From Emmonsiellopsis sp. PD_33 (lineage: Eukaryota; Ascomycota; Eurotiomycetes; Onygenales; Ajellomycetaceae): 64,000 nucleotides of DNA. The DNA is taken from assembly GCA_032988165.1 (NCBI GenBank), contig JANTQF010000004.1, positions 124,001-188,000 on the forward strand, read 5' to 3'. Below, one piece after another: positions 11,312-23,440 of this stretch. The notes under the pieces are model-generated. The model did not search any database. It was given only the letters and a program-made list of their open reading frames with translations, and was not told where the DNA came from. Numbering within the stretch: position 1 is the first letter of the stretch; each line of letters begins with the position of its first letter. A program made the translations under genes and the position numbers.

Positions 11312-13209
11312 ATGGACAAGGACCCCCGCTCCGTCACCGAAGCCGAAGCCCATGCAAAGACAGAGGTTGACGCGACACTGGGTGATCCCGATGAGCGTAC
11401 CGTGCCAGATGTCTTTGATGAAAGATACCGGACCACGAAGCTGGAGATTTGGGCTTATTATTCGTGGGTTTCTTTCCGTGCCGTTGTTCCTCTCCCCCGA
11501 CGATTTCGCAGGCCAAGGCCGGCCGAGGGAGCTTCAGCTTGGACATTTGCAGCAGCGGGAGGCAGAGACGGAACAGGCCTTTACGCATATCTGACAATTC
11601 TACAGCTACTATATCGGAAATAATGGATTAACCTTGTTCAGTGGGTGCCCATGAACGTACTGGTCGCATACAAGCAATACTAACCGCACGCAGATTTTGC
11701 TCCAACCGCATTCCAGAACCTGCTTTACCAAGCAGCTGGAGACGGCGAGACGCTCTTTTTTGCCGACTTCAAGCGCTCAATCAACAGTATCGTTCTGCTT
11801 AGCAATGGCATCTCCTTCGCCATTCAGGTCCTCGTCTTTCTCGTCATAGGCAGCTTCGCCGATTTCGGCACCTGGCGGCCAAATATTCTGATCGCGCTTT
11901 CGATCATCGCATACGCCATCGGATTTGCATGGCTGGGCGTGCACACCGACGAGAAATGGCATGTGGCGCTCGGACTGTATATCGTTGGATTGATCGCGTA
12001 TCAAACCACGTTGACCTTCTGGACTGCCGCGTTCCCAGGTCTTGCGCGTAACACCAAGGAATTACATGAGAAGGCGGAAGACTATCGCGCCGGGCGCATC
12101 TCTAGGGAAGAATATGAGAAGGCGGACTCGATGAAACGGAGCGAGCTGGCGAATATTGCCTTCTACGTCCAGTCTGTTGCTGAGATTGTGATCTTAGCTA
12201 TCATCGTGGGCATCATGTTCGGACTGGATGTTAATGCCAGCGAGGCAAATAATAACTGGGGGTTGAGCGTTCTGATAGCATTTGCTAGTGGAGTGTGGCT
12301 GCTCGTCTCGCTACCGTGGTTCTTTTTGGAGAAGCGCAGGCCAGGACAGGATCCTGGTATGAACATTATCCTCGCGGGAGTTCGTCAGTTATATCGAGCG
12401 GCCGCAAACATTTGGCAGCTGAAACAGAGCTTGTACTATCTTATAGGTATGTTTTTAACTCCTAGTTACTGCGCTGATGATTATGGAAATCGCTGAATCA
12501 TGGTTCCGTGAGCTACAGGATATTTCCTCCTCGGGGACTCGTTGAACACAACAGTCACAGTTATTGCAACGCTTCAAAATAGCATTGTTGCATATAACAC
12601 TCTTCAGCTAACTTATTTGCTCATTGTCGGAATTGCAGCGCAGGTAAGCCAGGCTCATTTATCCAGGCAATCAAGGGACGATCACTTATTGAGTCCGCTA
12701 TCTAGGCCGTCGGTATATACTCCTTCTGGTACATCCAGCGCCGCTTCCACCTCGGGACGAAAACTATGTTCAACGCCATTGCGGTGGGTATCATACTGCT
12801 AGATGGCTGGGGAATGATCGGAATCTGGTCGCCCAATTTCGGCTTCCACAAGGTCTGGGAGGTATGGGTGTACCAGACATTCTACGGCCTCTTCGTCTGC
12901 CCCTGGTACAGCTACAGCCAAATAATGATCTCCGAAGTAACCCCGCGCGGCAAAGAGTTCCTCTTCTTCAGCCTGTTCAGCATCGTGGGGAAAACATCCT
13001 CGTTCATCGGCCCGCTGGTGTCGAGCGCAATCATCGACGCATCGCCGAATCATAACAATTCCACGCCGTTTTACTTTCTGTTTGCGCTGAGTTTGGTGAG
13101 TTTCTTGTTTTTGCTGTTTTTTGTCGATGTTGAGAAGAGCCAGCGGGAGCAGGAGGAGTTTTTGGAGAGGGAGAGGGTAGCGTTGGAGAAGGCGAGGGGG
13201 TTGGAATGA
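11312..13209 (+). CDS. Atg22-like vacuolar MFS transporter
   Basis: Five exons: 11312-11463, 11606-11640, 11694-12446, 12519-12643 and 12706-13209. They sum to 1569 nt (522 residues), close to yeast Atg22 (528). All joins are in frame. The second exon is only 35 nt and carries the family motif YYIGNNGLTLFNFAPTAFQ across its splice. About ten or more hydrophobic membrane segments follow, split by a charged loop (about residues 190-235, EDYRAGRISREEYEKADSMK), as in the family. Late motifs are GIYSFWYIQRRF, YSQIMISEVTPRGKEFLFFSLFS and GPLVSSAI. Yeast Atg22 works with Avt3/Avt4 to export amino acids from the vacuole after autophagic breakdown. Eurotiomycetes often keep several paralogues, so orthology to Atg22 itself is not certain. 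Confidence 0.9.
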
Positions 13210-13654
13210 TGCTGAGCATCCTGTTTCTGTTTCTATCAAGGTATGAATGATGGGAGGTTTTCTGATGTGGAGCAATTTGGTTTGGACATATGGGGCATCT
13301 TTCCTCGTACGGGTTTCTTATACGAGATGTGTTTTTCTGGGTGGTTAGGGTGCAGATGACGATTTATCGATGCGCAACTGGGAGCGAAGTGGTGCACTAG
13401 TTATGAGGGCATGGATACGAGCTTCAACACGCGATAGTTCATTTGAAACAGATATCCCACGCCAATGCGAGAATTACATGCAAATGATACGCAGCATACC
13501 CCACAATATTTAAACAGGCCTTTGCCCCTCAAGTCTGTTCGTTATTCCTCATCTTAAGTGAGGTAAACTCCACTTCCAAACCTCTCTTCATTCTCTAGTT
13601 GCTTGCCAGCTCTCCTCCAAAAAACATACCCACTCGAACCAAAAAAAAAAAAAA
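13210..13654. other. Intergenic stretch
   Basis: Carries the terminator region of the Atg22-like gene and the promoter of the GFA gene. Its last feature is a run of 15 A (13,641-13,655) whose final A belongs to the start codon of the next gene, so that mRNA would have an A-tract leader directly abutting ATG. Confidence 0.6.
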
Positions 13655-14430
13655 ATGCTATCCCCAGATACCACATACCCACTCAAAGGCGGCTGTACCT
13701 GCGGCGCCGTCCGGTATCAAATCAACACCCCGCCCCTCTGGGTGAACTGCTGCCACTGTACCTGTAAGTAAAAAAGCGCTATGTATTCGATATAGAAAAG
13801 ATATAAAAATGCCCCCCCTTCCCCAAGACCTCCAAAAATCCCAAGAGCCCTCACCTCAGCCATTCCTCCTCCCCCCTAACTAACACGCAACCCCTAGGGT
13901 GCCAGCGCGAAACCGGCACCGCCTTCGCCCTCAACCTCCTCATCGAATCCGACCGCGCCCCGCTCCTCCCCCCCTCCACCTCCACCTCCACCTCCACCTC
14001 CCCCCAACCCGCCAAAACAGAAACAGAAACAGAAACAATAACAATCCCCACCCCCTCCTCCTCCGGCCGCGGGCAGCAAATCGTCCGCTGCGCAACCTGC
14101 CACGTCGCCCTCTGGAGCCATTATAGCGATCACGGGCCGTTTGTGAAGTGCGTCCGGGTGGGGACGCTGGATGAGGCGTGGCGGGTGGGGCCGGATGCGC
14201 ATATATTTGTGAAGGAGGCGGTGGGGTGGGTTAAGGGGGGGTTGTTGGAGTTGGAGGGTGGTGAGGGGGGGAGGGAGGGGGCTGGGAAGGGGGGGAGGGT
14301 GAGGGTTGTGGAGGAGTTTTTTGATTTGGAGGAGGTGTGGCCGGTGGAGAGTTTGGAGAGGAGGAGGGTGATAATGCCGTTGGTTGAGAGGTGGAGGGCG
14401 GAGAGGGGGGGGGCAGGGGGGGAGGAGTAG
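13655..14430 (+). CDS. GFA / CENP-V domain zinc protein
   Basis: Exons 13655-13763 and 13898-14430 join in frame across a 134-bp intron (GTAAGT...CTAACTAAC...TAG), giving 213 residues. The family of glutathione-dependent formaldehyde-activating enzymes binds two zinc ions. The expected cysteines are present: CTCG (14, 16), CCHCTWC (32-38) and CATC (101, 104), with the typical CQRETGTAFALNL. Between the second and third zinc groups lies a simple insertion (about 63-92) of alternating Thr-Ser then Thr-Glu encoded by repeated triplets, and a Gly/Glu-rich insert follows about residue 150. GFA members are rarely proven to act on formaldehyde, so the substrate is unknown. The second half is strikingly G-rich on the coding strand. 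Confidence 0.85.
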
Positions 14431-14849
14431 ATAAGGGGGGTGTTTTCTTTTTTTTTTTTTTTCCTCTTTTTTGACCGTGTAACTGGATGGATATTTAGCA
14501 AGACAGGTGTACATGATCTGATCTAGTCTTTTTTTTTAAAAAAACAGAAAAGACGATATGCGTTGGCAACTAGCTTCACGGCAGTGAGCATGTATATTTT
14601 CGGCTTGCGTGTTCTATCTACCCATACAAATTAATAGAATTAAAAAGACAAGAAAGAGTCACTAACCTATCCCCCTTAATACATACACATGAGATTCAAA
14701 AACAACATACTTGAATCACCCTTCCCCATCATCAGTCCTAGTTCCCTCCCTCCGCAAAAAAATTCACTTAGGGCTGCCTCACCCACTAGCACTAGTTACC
14801 TAAACCCTTACATAATTCAATCCAGACTAAGCTCTCCCAATAAGAACCT
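14431..14849. other. Intergenic stretch before tRNA-Cys
   Basis: T-rich run at about 14,448-14,462 after the GFA stop codon, then unremarkable sequence to the tRNA. No gene recognised. Confidence 0.6.
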
Positions 14850-14921
14850 GCTCCAATAGCTCAGCGGTTAGAGCGTGCGATTGCAGATCGCAATGTCCCT
14901 TGTTCGAATCAGGGTTGGAGC
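14850..14921 (+). tRNA. tRNA-Cys (GCA)
   Basis: A full cloverleaf can be drawn by hand. The acceptor stem is GCTCCAA with TTGGAGC (7 of 7 pairs). The D arm is GCTC AGCGGTTA GAGC. The anticodon stem TGCGA/TCGCA holds loop TTGCAGA with anticodon GCA. The T arm is CCTTG TTCGAAT CAGGG. There is no intron. A T-run follows 13 bases later. It is the last recognisable functional gene before the AT-rich repeat block. Confidence 0.95.
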
Positions 14922-14934
14922 TTCTAATCTTATC

Positions 14935-14944
14935 TTTTTTTTTT
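14935..14944 (+). terminator. Pol III terminator of tRNA-Cys
   Basis: A run of ten T begins 14 bases after the last tRNA base, the usual RNA polymerase III stop signal. Confidence 0.8.
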
Positions 14945-15329
14945 GTCTTTTTATTTCATCTTTTTGTTTTTTTCCCGTCTTTGTATTGTATTTGGGGGCT
15001 TATTTTTTTTTTTGGCGACGTGGTTATGTTAACATGGGCGTCCAGGGAAACTTCAAAGTGATAGTTGATTAGTTGAGTTTCTTTTTTGTTGCATGGTATC
15101 AGTAGGTGTTAATCATGCCTTCACTTAAGCACCTCTCAGTCGCACCACACCAATACAATAAAAACACTGATACAGCAAAAACATTAATTTCCAACACATT
15201 TTTTTTTAAATCATCAATATCCAACCACTATAATGCTAGATAATTGAGAAATCATTAAGAATCACATTTAGTAGGCCTTAATCATATATTAATATAATCT
15301 AACTGTTAAAATTGCATCTCTAATATAGG

Positions 15330-15698
15330 TGTAAGATCAGGTAGTGAAAACTCATCACTACTTTATATGCTAAGTGTAGTAGAGATGGCTCCACTTTGAC
15401 CTTCAGAAGTAAGAATGAATTAGAATATAAAAATAAACTAATTAGTAGTATATAAAAATAGAATAAAGTAATACTAATAGATGAGATTAATTAAGAAATG
15501 AATCACTAATCCTTAGAATGCTAGAGATTAGCCTATTCTATATATAGATTTAGATGGTAATATGACTATGACATTCTAATATTAATAATATATATATACT
15601 AGTCTAATATAATCTATTATGAAGTTAGAAAATAATTAAATTGACTCAATCATTAATACAGTATAATAAGCTTTTAAACTTAGTATATTATTATAATA
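15330..15698 (-). repeat. Gypsy 3' LTR
   Basis: 369 bp, same length as the copies at 22,542 and 23,072. It is the most AT-biased of the three; differences from the 5' LTR are almost all C/T or G/A. Confidence 0.9.
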
Positions 15699-16498
15699 AT
15701 TGCCTCCTCCTTTAATGGCTTCATTCTGAAGCTGTAATCACATATCATAAAATAAGAAATAACCTCTTAATAATGTATTATTATAATGAAATACTCTAGA
15801 AGATTCTACACAACTATTATATTAATATTATGTAGATATATTAGTAAGTCCTCTCTAATAATAATAAATACTAATAAAATATTTTATAGAGTCTCTAAAT
15901 TTTTTCTTTCTCTAACCTCTCAAAATATCTCACTGATAAGTTCAAAAGCTATTTAATTTACTTGAAAATATGTGTGAAAAGTGTGTGATTTTAATCATCA
16001 AAAGATAGAACTAAGGCTAACACATAGTATAATAAAAATAATAAAATTTTACTTTATTTTGATGATTTTAGATCTCTGCTTGCTCTCTTTAAGTAGGTAT
16101 CTTATTTGTGATGTGGCTGTGATAAGGGTATAGAATCAAAATATTAGTATAATTAATATAATATAGTAATATTTGTGACCCTATTCTTTCATATATGTAT
16201 AGTCTCTCCTATCTCCTCTTCTAGTTATATTTAAGTGGGGATGAAACATTCTCACTCCTGACAGAGAAACAGAGTTGAAAAGAAGAAGAAGAAGGAGAAG
16301 GAAAAGAAAAAAAAGAAAAAAAAGAAGAAGAAGAAGAAATAGATAGCTTGAGCTATAAAGAAGAAGATAGAGAAGAAGAGAAAGAAGTGTAAGAAGAAGA
16401 AAAACTAATAATTTAAATTAAAAGAGGAGAAAGTAGATTATTATTAATATTTTAATTATATAAAGTTAATATAAAGATAGACTATTTCTAGTACTCTG

Positions 16499-17329
16499 AT
16501 GCCTAGTACTGATGAACTCATCAGATTAGATATATTTCTATACTCTTTACTAATAGATGATTATAAGAATGAAGCTAGATATATAGTTATTCTAGACATT
16601 TTTGAATAATTCAGGATAGTAATAAAGTTCTCTGAGCTCAAAAAGAAAGAGGAGAGTAATCAACAGGTCTATCTTTTTAATATTATTAAAGAGTTATCTT
16701 TATTTAGATGCACCTCTAAATCTGAGAAGAATAGAGAGGAAATTACTATCTTTATTCTAATTGTATTTATAAGCATGAATACCTACTTATACTATATGAA
16801 GTAATATTAGAATGATAAGAGAGTTATCTACATTAAAAAGTACTCTTAGAGTAAATATAACTATTATAAAAAGAGTTATAATCTCTATAATAAAATGAGT
16901 ATCTCACTTCTTATTAATATATCATTAGTAAATTATTATTAAAGCTAATTAGTGAAATAGATTCTATCTTCCTTCTGCTGTGAAATATACATCCTGCAGG
17001 AGCTAATAGACTGTCAAGTAGTAGAATTAATGATCTATATAGCTGTAAAGACTGTAGCAGCTAAGTTTACCTCTAATATAGAAAACTATATTAAAATACA
17101 CTCTTTATGTAAGTTGAGAGCTACAGCCTCTGCAACATAGAGATAGAAGATAATAGCTCTATTATAGAAAATATTAGAGTAATTAGATGCTCTTAAGGAG
17201 AGAATGGATAGAGTAAGTAACTATATTATATCTACATTATAATCATATTAGAGACTAATTGATTGTGTATAGATAGAGGCCTGCTTGCTGTAGAGTAATA
17301 AGTTAGGTATGAGGAGTTTATTTTTCTGA
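16499..17329 (+). pseudogene. Antisense ORF of the Gypsy element, copy 1
   Basis: Lies between integrase and 3' LTR, opposite in strand to pol. Read from ATG at 16,499 a single frame of 277 codons reaches a TGA at 17,327-17,329 with many internal stops. The start MPSTDELIRLDI and later stretches such as LMIYIAVKT and LDALKERMDRV recur in the second element copy. A possible zinc-knuckle-like patch (YNYYKKSYNLYNK, with Tyr where Cys or His may have stood) sits in the middle, followed by a segment with intron-like ends. A purine-rich GAA tract (16,270-16,400) precedes it. I do not recognise the family. Confidence 0.5.
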
Positions 17330-17859
17330 TATTTTTATCTTATGATTTTTAAGTAATTTTTCTTTTTTAACTCAATTTAATATTATTTTTATTCTTTAGA
17401 GTAACTGATTTTTAATTATTTTCCTTTCTAATTTTTGTAAGGTAATAGCCTCATTAAACTTTTAAAACCATATGAGAAAATAAGAGAAGAGTACTATTTC
17501 ATTCTATGTCTAGATTGTTGATCCCAGCCTACCTACCCAAAAACCCTATGAGAGAAAAGAGGTAGAAGGATGAATTATTTTTACTTTTAATCTTATTTTT
17601 ATTTCTAGTGATAGAGAGTTCTTATGTCTCAGCCATGATTTACCTACTTTTATACTTTAACTAGATTATAAGTATTTTTTAGATTCTCTTTTAATTCCCA
17701 GGTATTTTCTGAATCTAGGTATCTTTCTCATTTAATTAGATATCTTAATTTTCAATTCTTTCTTATTTATTTATTCAATACTCTTTCAATAATATATTTA
17801 ATATCTTTAGCTATTTCTATTCTATTTGGTCTCAGTGGTTCTTCTCCTGGCTACTGTTG

Positions 17860-20800
17860 ATACAGCTCTAATAATGAAACATGAAAAATGAGATAAATAT
17901 TACTAAATGATAGAAGTAGCTTAACCTTATAAGCTTACTTTCTAATTATCTTAATAATTGAGAACAGTTCAAGTCATTAATTATCTAGCTTTTTACATGG
18001 TCTCATTGTCTTAATATTCTTTACTAAAATTAAAACTTCTTCTTCAAGTTAAAATGTTATTAATTTATATTTTCAGTCATAATACTATGCTTACTTTTCA
18101 TAGGCATAATATAGAGTATTCATTAACATCTTATAGACTTTTCTTAATATCTTAAGTCTTTATATTACATTTAGTACTTCCTGAGGCTTTCTTTGATTTC
18201 CAGTGGAGCTTGCCTCCCGAGTCCCCCTTAAGGATGTTATCTATGACATCTTGAGGTAGATCTAGGTTATATCCAAGAAATGTGAAAAATGGAGATATAT
18301 TTGATGAAGTTTGCTTAGTATTATTATAAGTAAATTGAGCTGTTAATAAATGTTTTAGTCAATCATCTTAATAGTAGGAGTAATATGTTTGAAGATAATA
18401 CTCTAATATTTGATTTTAACATTCAGTTTGACTGTTAAATTGAGGGTGAAAGGCTGTTGATAAATTTTACTGAATTTGAAGATAATAGTAAAATGCTGAC
18501 TAGAAGTAGCTTGTGAATATTAATTCATAATTAAATATAATTAACTTTAGAGGTCCATATTTATTAACTATTAAACCTATAATCAATTCAGCTAGATCTA
18601 GGGCTTTAATGGTCTTTAAACAGGGGATATATTTAGTCATCTTTATATATTGATTAATGATGACTAGAATACTATTATATCTCTTACCCTGAAATTGGGA
18701 TTTTAATAAATCCACTATAAAATCTATTAATATAGATTTTTATGGCTGATCTAAAATCAGCAATAATGATAAGATTCTGTAGTGTAAGTGTCTTGAAATC
18801 TTTACTCTTTAGCATACATTGCATGTATTGATGTAATCAATTATGTCCTTTTGAATCTCTTTTTATATATACTTTCTTTAAAGTAATTCTTTTGTCTTAT
18901 TAATTCTAAAATGTCATGCATAGAAATCATCATAATAGATGTGTAGTAGCTCTTTATGTAAGATTCTACTTTCTAAGATAAATATAGATTCATTTTGCAT
19001 CAGAAGTTCATACTCTTTGAGATGCTAATAATTTATAGCTGATTCAGTCAGTTTTGAATCTATAGACCTAATTGGAGAATCTCTTCTAGAATCTTCACAT
19101 CTATTTAATTCTTGAATTTAAGATGCAGTAAAGGTATCCTTCTTCTGAACCTCTTTAATGAACTTAATAAGCATTCTAAATGGGAGGTTATAGCCTATTT
19201 TATTTTATGCAGCTTTCATAGCTGCTAAATGAGGCATGAGATGTTCTAGATCATCAGTGCTAGCTCTCTTAGATAGTGTCATACTAGCTAGTTATATGAT
19301 ATTATTTTAATTGCTCTGTATAGTTATCTTTAATGTTATGTGTCTTCTCTTTATAGATACTTCATTGATATTACCTATACTAGATATGACTAAATCTTAT
19401 GTAGCTAGTTTTTGCTGCAATGTAGGAAGTACTCCATCAATGTCTTCCTCTTGAAGGACTATTTTATAGTTTAGTTGCCTTGATAGTGTATTAATGAGGT
19501 TAAGCTAACCTAGATGATAGTAAATATAAAAATCATATTCTAATAGCTTTTCTACTTAATGTGCTTATCTATTAGACAGCTTCTTGGTGGTGAAGAAGTA
19601 ATGTAAATTAGCATGATCTATTAGCATCTGAATAGAGAATTTAGTGCCTTGCATATAGTATCTTCACACTTAAAATGATTCAATAATTATCAATAATTTT
19701 TGATTATATATATTATATTGATATTGCATTGAATTCAACTTCTTCAAATAGAAGATGACTGATAATCAATCTCACCTATATATTATAAGTAGATAGGTAC
19801 TTTCCCACTAACTTCTCTTAAAATCTTATATATTACTGATAGATTTTAATTGTACATCCTTAAATAATTAAGAGAGGATCCTGGTGATTCTGAATTCTAA
19901 AGCATCCATCTCTACTTGTATAGGCTTTTCAGAGTTGAAATGATTAAGTAATGTAGCATCTATGAAAGCTTGCTTAACTTCTTAAAATGCTATTTGAGCT
20001 TATTTAGTAAATATAAATGATCCAGGTTTCTTTCCCTTAGTACTATCTTTTAGTAAGTCTATTATGAGAGTAGTTATTCTTGAATAGATGTATATAAACT
20101 GTTGATAGAAATTTATGAATCCTAAGAAAACTTAGACTTCTTGAAATGTTTGAGGCTCAGATCATTTAAGAATAATAACTATATGATTTTGATCCATTTA
20201 AATTCTATTAACCTCAACTACAAAGCCTAGGAACTCTAGTTCCTTTACAAAGAAAGCACATTTTAATTTCTTTATATAAAGATTATATTACTGAAGTCTT
20301 TCCAGCACCTAATGTATGTGCTTTTCATGGTCTTTCTTATTTTTGGAAAAGATCAGAATATCATTGAGGTAGACTATACAGTAGATGTTGATAAGTCCAT
20401 GAAGTGCTTAATTAATATAGAATTAAAATATAGCTGGTGCATTACATAGTCTTATAGGTATTACACAAAATTTAAAATACTTATATTTTATTTGGAAAGC
20501 TATTTTCCATTCATCATCTTTCTTGATGTGAATATAATAATATGCATCCCTGAGGTCTAGCTTAGAAAAGTATTTCATCTTGCTCAGCTAATCCATCATC
20601 TCTTTAATAAGTGATAGTAGAGTATGATTCTTAATAGTTATTCTATTCAAACCCTGATAGTCTATGCAAAGTTGAAGACTATCATCCTTTTTGAATATAA
20701 ATAGTATTAGAGCTCTAATTGGGCTTCATGAAGAGTAAATCCAATTCTGAGACTACATCTCTTTTAAGAATTTTTATAATGTATTCAGTTCTTTCACAGA

Positions 20801-21450
20801 TAAATTATATAAAGAGCTGTAGGATGATGAAGTGCTATCAACTAAATTGATTTTATATGCTACTTTTTTTATGTTAGTCAATTTTAATGCATCTTTTTCT
20901 GAAAAGACAGCAAAAAACTTTTTAAATACATTTTATATATGTAAATCCAATGAGGACTCTAATACTTCTATATGTGATATAACTGAGGCTTAACCTGGAG
21001 GATCTATATTAATTTCATTGCTGATAATACAATAAATATAGAGTGCATCTTGAATTGTTTTTGCAAACTTCTTGGAACTTTCAATAGTTATTTGATTATC
21101 AGTGAGGTGATAATATCATATTTAAGTAACTTAATCAATTAGTGAGTTATTTATTAATGTTCATGGCATTCCTAGAATAATATCCTCATCTAACATTTTT
21201 ATAACTTAACAAGGTAAATCTTCATTATTTGAATAACCTTCTGAATCAGTAGCTTTTATCAAAATTGTCTTCAAATCAAATTGAAAATAAAAATCACCTA
21301 TAGGAAATTAAGCCATGCCTGAAATTTTGGGAACTTCTCATCTGTACTTAGTAAGATACTTTGCAGCTATGTAATTCACCTGTGACCTAGAATTAAATAG
21401 GCAACAAGTTGTAATTGTACTGGAGAGAGTGTTAATAAGCATGGTAAAAT
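17860..21450 (-). pseudogene. Gypsy pol (protease, RT, RNase H, integrase), broken
   Basis: Read on the minus strand in order. Protease-like region about 21,430-21,150 (NSRSQVNYIAAKYL). RT about 20,720-20,330 with LCIDYQGLNR, FSKLDLRDAY and YLNDILIFSK, where the catalytic YLDD has become YLND by G to A. RNase H region follows to about 19,560. Integrase about 18,850-18,380 with a zinc end CNTCNVC, IDFIVDLLKS, NSILVIINQYIKMTKYIP and AFHPQFNSQTE. Numerous in-frame stops. No frameshift was needed for most of its length, so point mutation rather than indels destroyed it. Confidence 0.88.
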
Positions 21451-21479
21451 AAAGCTAAAGATCTGAGTATAGTTATTAC

Positions 21480-22500
21480 TAATTAAAAGCATCTTCTATT
21501 TAGAGTCTTAGACTGTAGAGATTTTTAGAACATCTTTATTATTCTTTTTCTTCTCTTTATTAGATCAGTAATTCTTTGCATAATGACTAGATTTATTATA
21601 ATTAAAATAGAGATTCTTATCCTCTCTATTCTTCTACTCTTTTGGAGAAATGTTATTAGTAGGCTTGAGAGATAACTTTGAAATGAATCTATCTTACCTA
21701 TGTTTCATACCCTTTTCATTAATGCTGATAACTATAGGATGCCTGATATTATAAAAATCAGCACCTATATCAGCAGACTGATTTTACTAAGAAGGTTGTC
21801 AGGGTTTCTTCAATTAAAATTAAAGATAAGATGCTAGATTAATTAGCTCTATTTGATTCATTAGAATAGTCTGATAATTATTGATAGTATTCTGAATTGA
21901 GAGATGTAGCTTAGTATAAAAAAGCTGTGTTTATAAGGTATGAAGATGATGTTTAAGCTCATTTTAATATTTATTAAAAGAAGCTTTAAAAGTATAAACT
22001 GATTAATTCTCTTATTGAACTAGATTATGAAATTGAGAAGCAGCAAGATAGCTGTAATTATGATGATCCTCAAGTTAATTCATAAGAAACTCTTTGAATT
22101 TATTTTAGTTAAATATTATCTCTTTATAATATAATTCTGACTTCTTAATACTTTAAGTTATTTTGACTGTTCCTTATAGTCATATCACAGCATACAGAAT
22201 ATAGGCATGATTATGAGAGAATTTCTTAGAAGCTAACTCATATTTGCATTTAAGAAAACAGGTAAATATATGGTACTTATTGATAGATTTCCTATAATAA
22301 GATGTTAGATCACCTATCTTAATATTATAGTATTTAGGAATGATAACCTCTTCTTATAAGGTCTTTATAGGTTTATTATGAGTAAAAATAGTATGACTCA
22401 ATGGGTTATCCAGTTCAGATACCTCAAAGTCAGAAGGAGTAGAAATATTATAATTAGAATCATAAATCACTATAACTAACTTTAATGTTGATATGCTATT
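21480..22500 (-). pseudogene. Gypsy gag, broken
   Basis: Upstream of pol on the minus strand. The CCHC zinc knuckle is visible at 21,568-21,615 as LYFNYNKSSHYAKNY: every Cys of the expected C-x2-C-x4-H-x4-C is now Tyr (TGY to TAY) while the His remains. This is a neat record of G-to-A change. The upstream part is low in recognisable sequence, as usual for gag. Confidence 0.75.
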
Positions 22501-22541
22501 AATAGCTTGCCTCTATAATGATTAGAGGAGTAATTTGAATT

Positions 22542-22910
22542 TATAAGGCTGAGTAATAGAAACTTATTGCTACTTTATATGCTAAGTGTAATAGAGATAG
22601 CTCCACTTTGATCTTCAAGAGTAAGGATGGATCAGAATATAAAGATAAACTAATTAGTAGCATGTAGAAATAAAATGAAGTGATACTAATAGATGAAATT
22701 AATTAAGAAATAAATTGCTGACCTTCAGAATACTAGGGATCAGCCTATTCTATATATAGGTCTAGATAGTGATGTGACTACAACACTCTAATATTAATAA
22801 TATATATATGCTAGCCTGATGCAGCCTGTTATAAGATTAAAGAATAATCAAACTGATCTGATTATTAATGCAGTGTAGCAGGCTTCTGAACTCAGCATGT
22901 CATCATGACA
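22542..22910 (-). repeat. Gypsy 5' LTR
   Basis: 369 bp, and the least mutated copy: it keeps CATGTCATCATGACA at the outer end where the 3' LTR has only A and T. Confidence 0.9.
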
Positions 22911-23071
22911 ATAGAAATATAATATCTCTTACAGGTAACTTATGAGAAGGATTAAAGGCTGTCCAATATGAACCTTCACTATTTCAGTGAATAAGAGACT
23001 CATAGATGCCCAAGAAGAGGCTCTTATAAAGTAGATTAATCAAATGAACTGCACAAACTGCTCATTAACCT
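22911..23071. other. Spacer between two Gypsy copies
   Basis: 161 bp of AT-rich sequence with no ORF, between the target duplication of the first element and the LTR of the second. Probably the original insertion site. Confidence 0.5.
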
Positions 23072-23440
23072 TATAAGACTGAGTGGTAGAAACTTATTGC
23101 TACTTTATATGATAAGTGTAGTAGAGATAGCTCTACTTTAACCTTGAGAAGTAAGAGTAAATTAAAGTATAAAGATAAACTAATTAGTAGCATGTAGAAA
23201 TAAAATGAAGTGATACTAATAGATGAGATTAATTAAGAAAGGAATTGCTAACCTCTAGAATACTAGAGGTTAGCTTGTTCTATATATAGATTTAGATGAT
23301 AATATAACTATATTATTCTAATATTAATAATATGTATATATTGATCTGATGTAACCTACTAGAAAGTCAGAAAATAATCAAACTAATCTAATTATTAATG
23401 TAGTATAATAGGCTTCTAAACTTAGTATATCATCATAATA
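23072..23440 (-). repeat. Gypsy 3' LTR of second copy
   Basis: 369 bp, intermediate in mutation between the two LTRs of the first element. Confidence 0.9.

Larger units (their letters stand above)
15330..22910 (-). mobile_element. Ty3/Gypsy LTR retrotransposon, RIP-inactivated
   Basis: A 7.6-kb element bounded by 369-bp LTRs, read on the minus strand. A 5-bp target duplication is visible as ATAGG before 15,330 and ATAGA after 22,910, differing by one transition. The LTR starts TGTCATGATGAC in the element's sense (best kept at 22,910) and ends CTTACA-like. A purine tract (AAAGGAGGAGGC) abuts the 3' LTR at about 15,699-15,712. The order gag, protease, RT, RNase H, integrase is that of Gypsy, not Copia. 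About 2 kb between integrase and 3' LTR holds an antisense ORF. I could not recognise a clear primer-binding site. Confidence 0.9.

Noticed and set aside
13894..14514. 206-codon Pro/His-rich minus-strand ORF
   Set aside because: Antisense reading of the G-rich GFA exon 2; translation is pure compositional bias.
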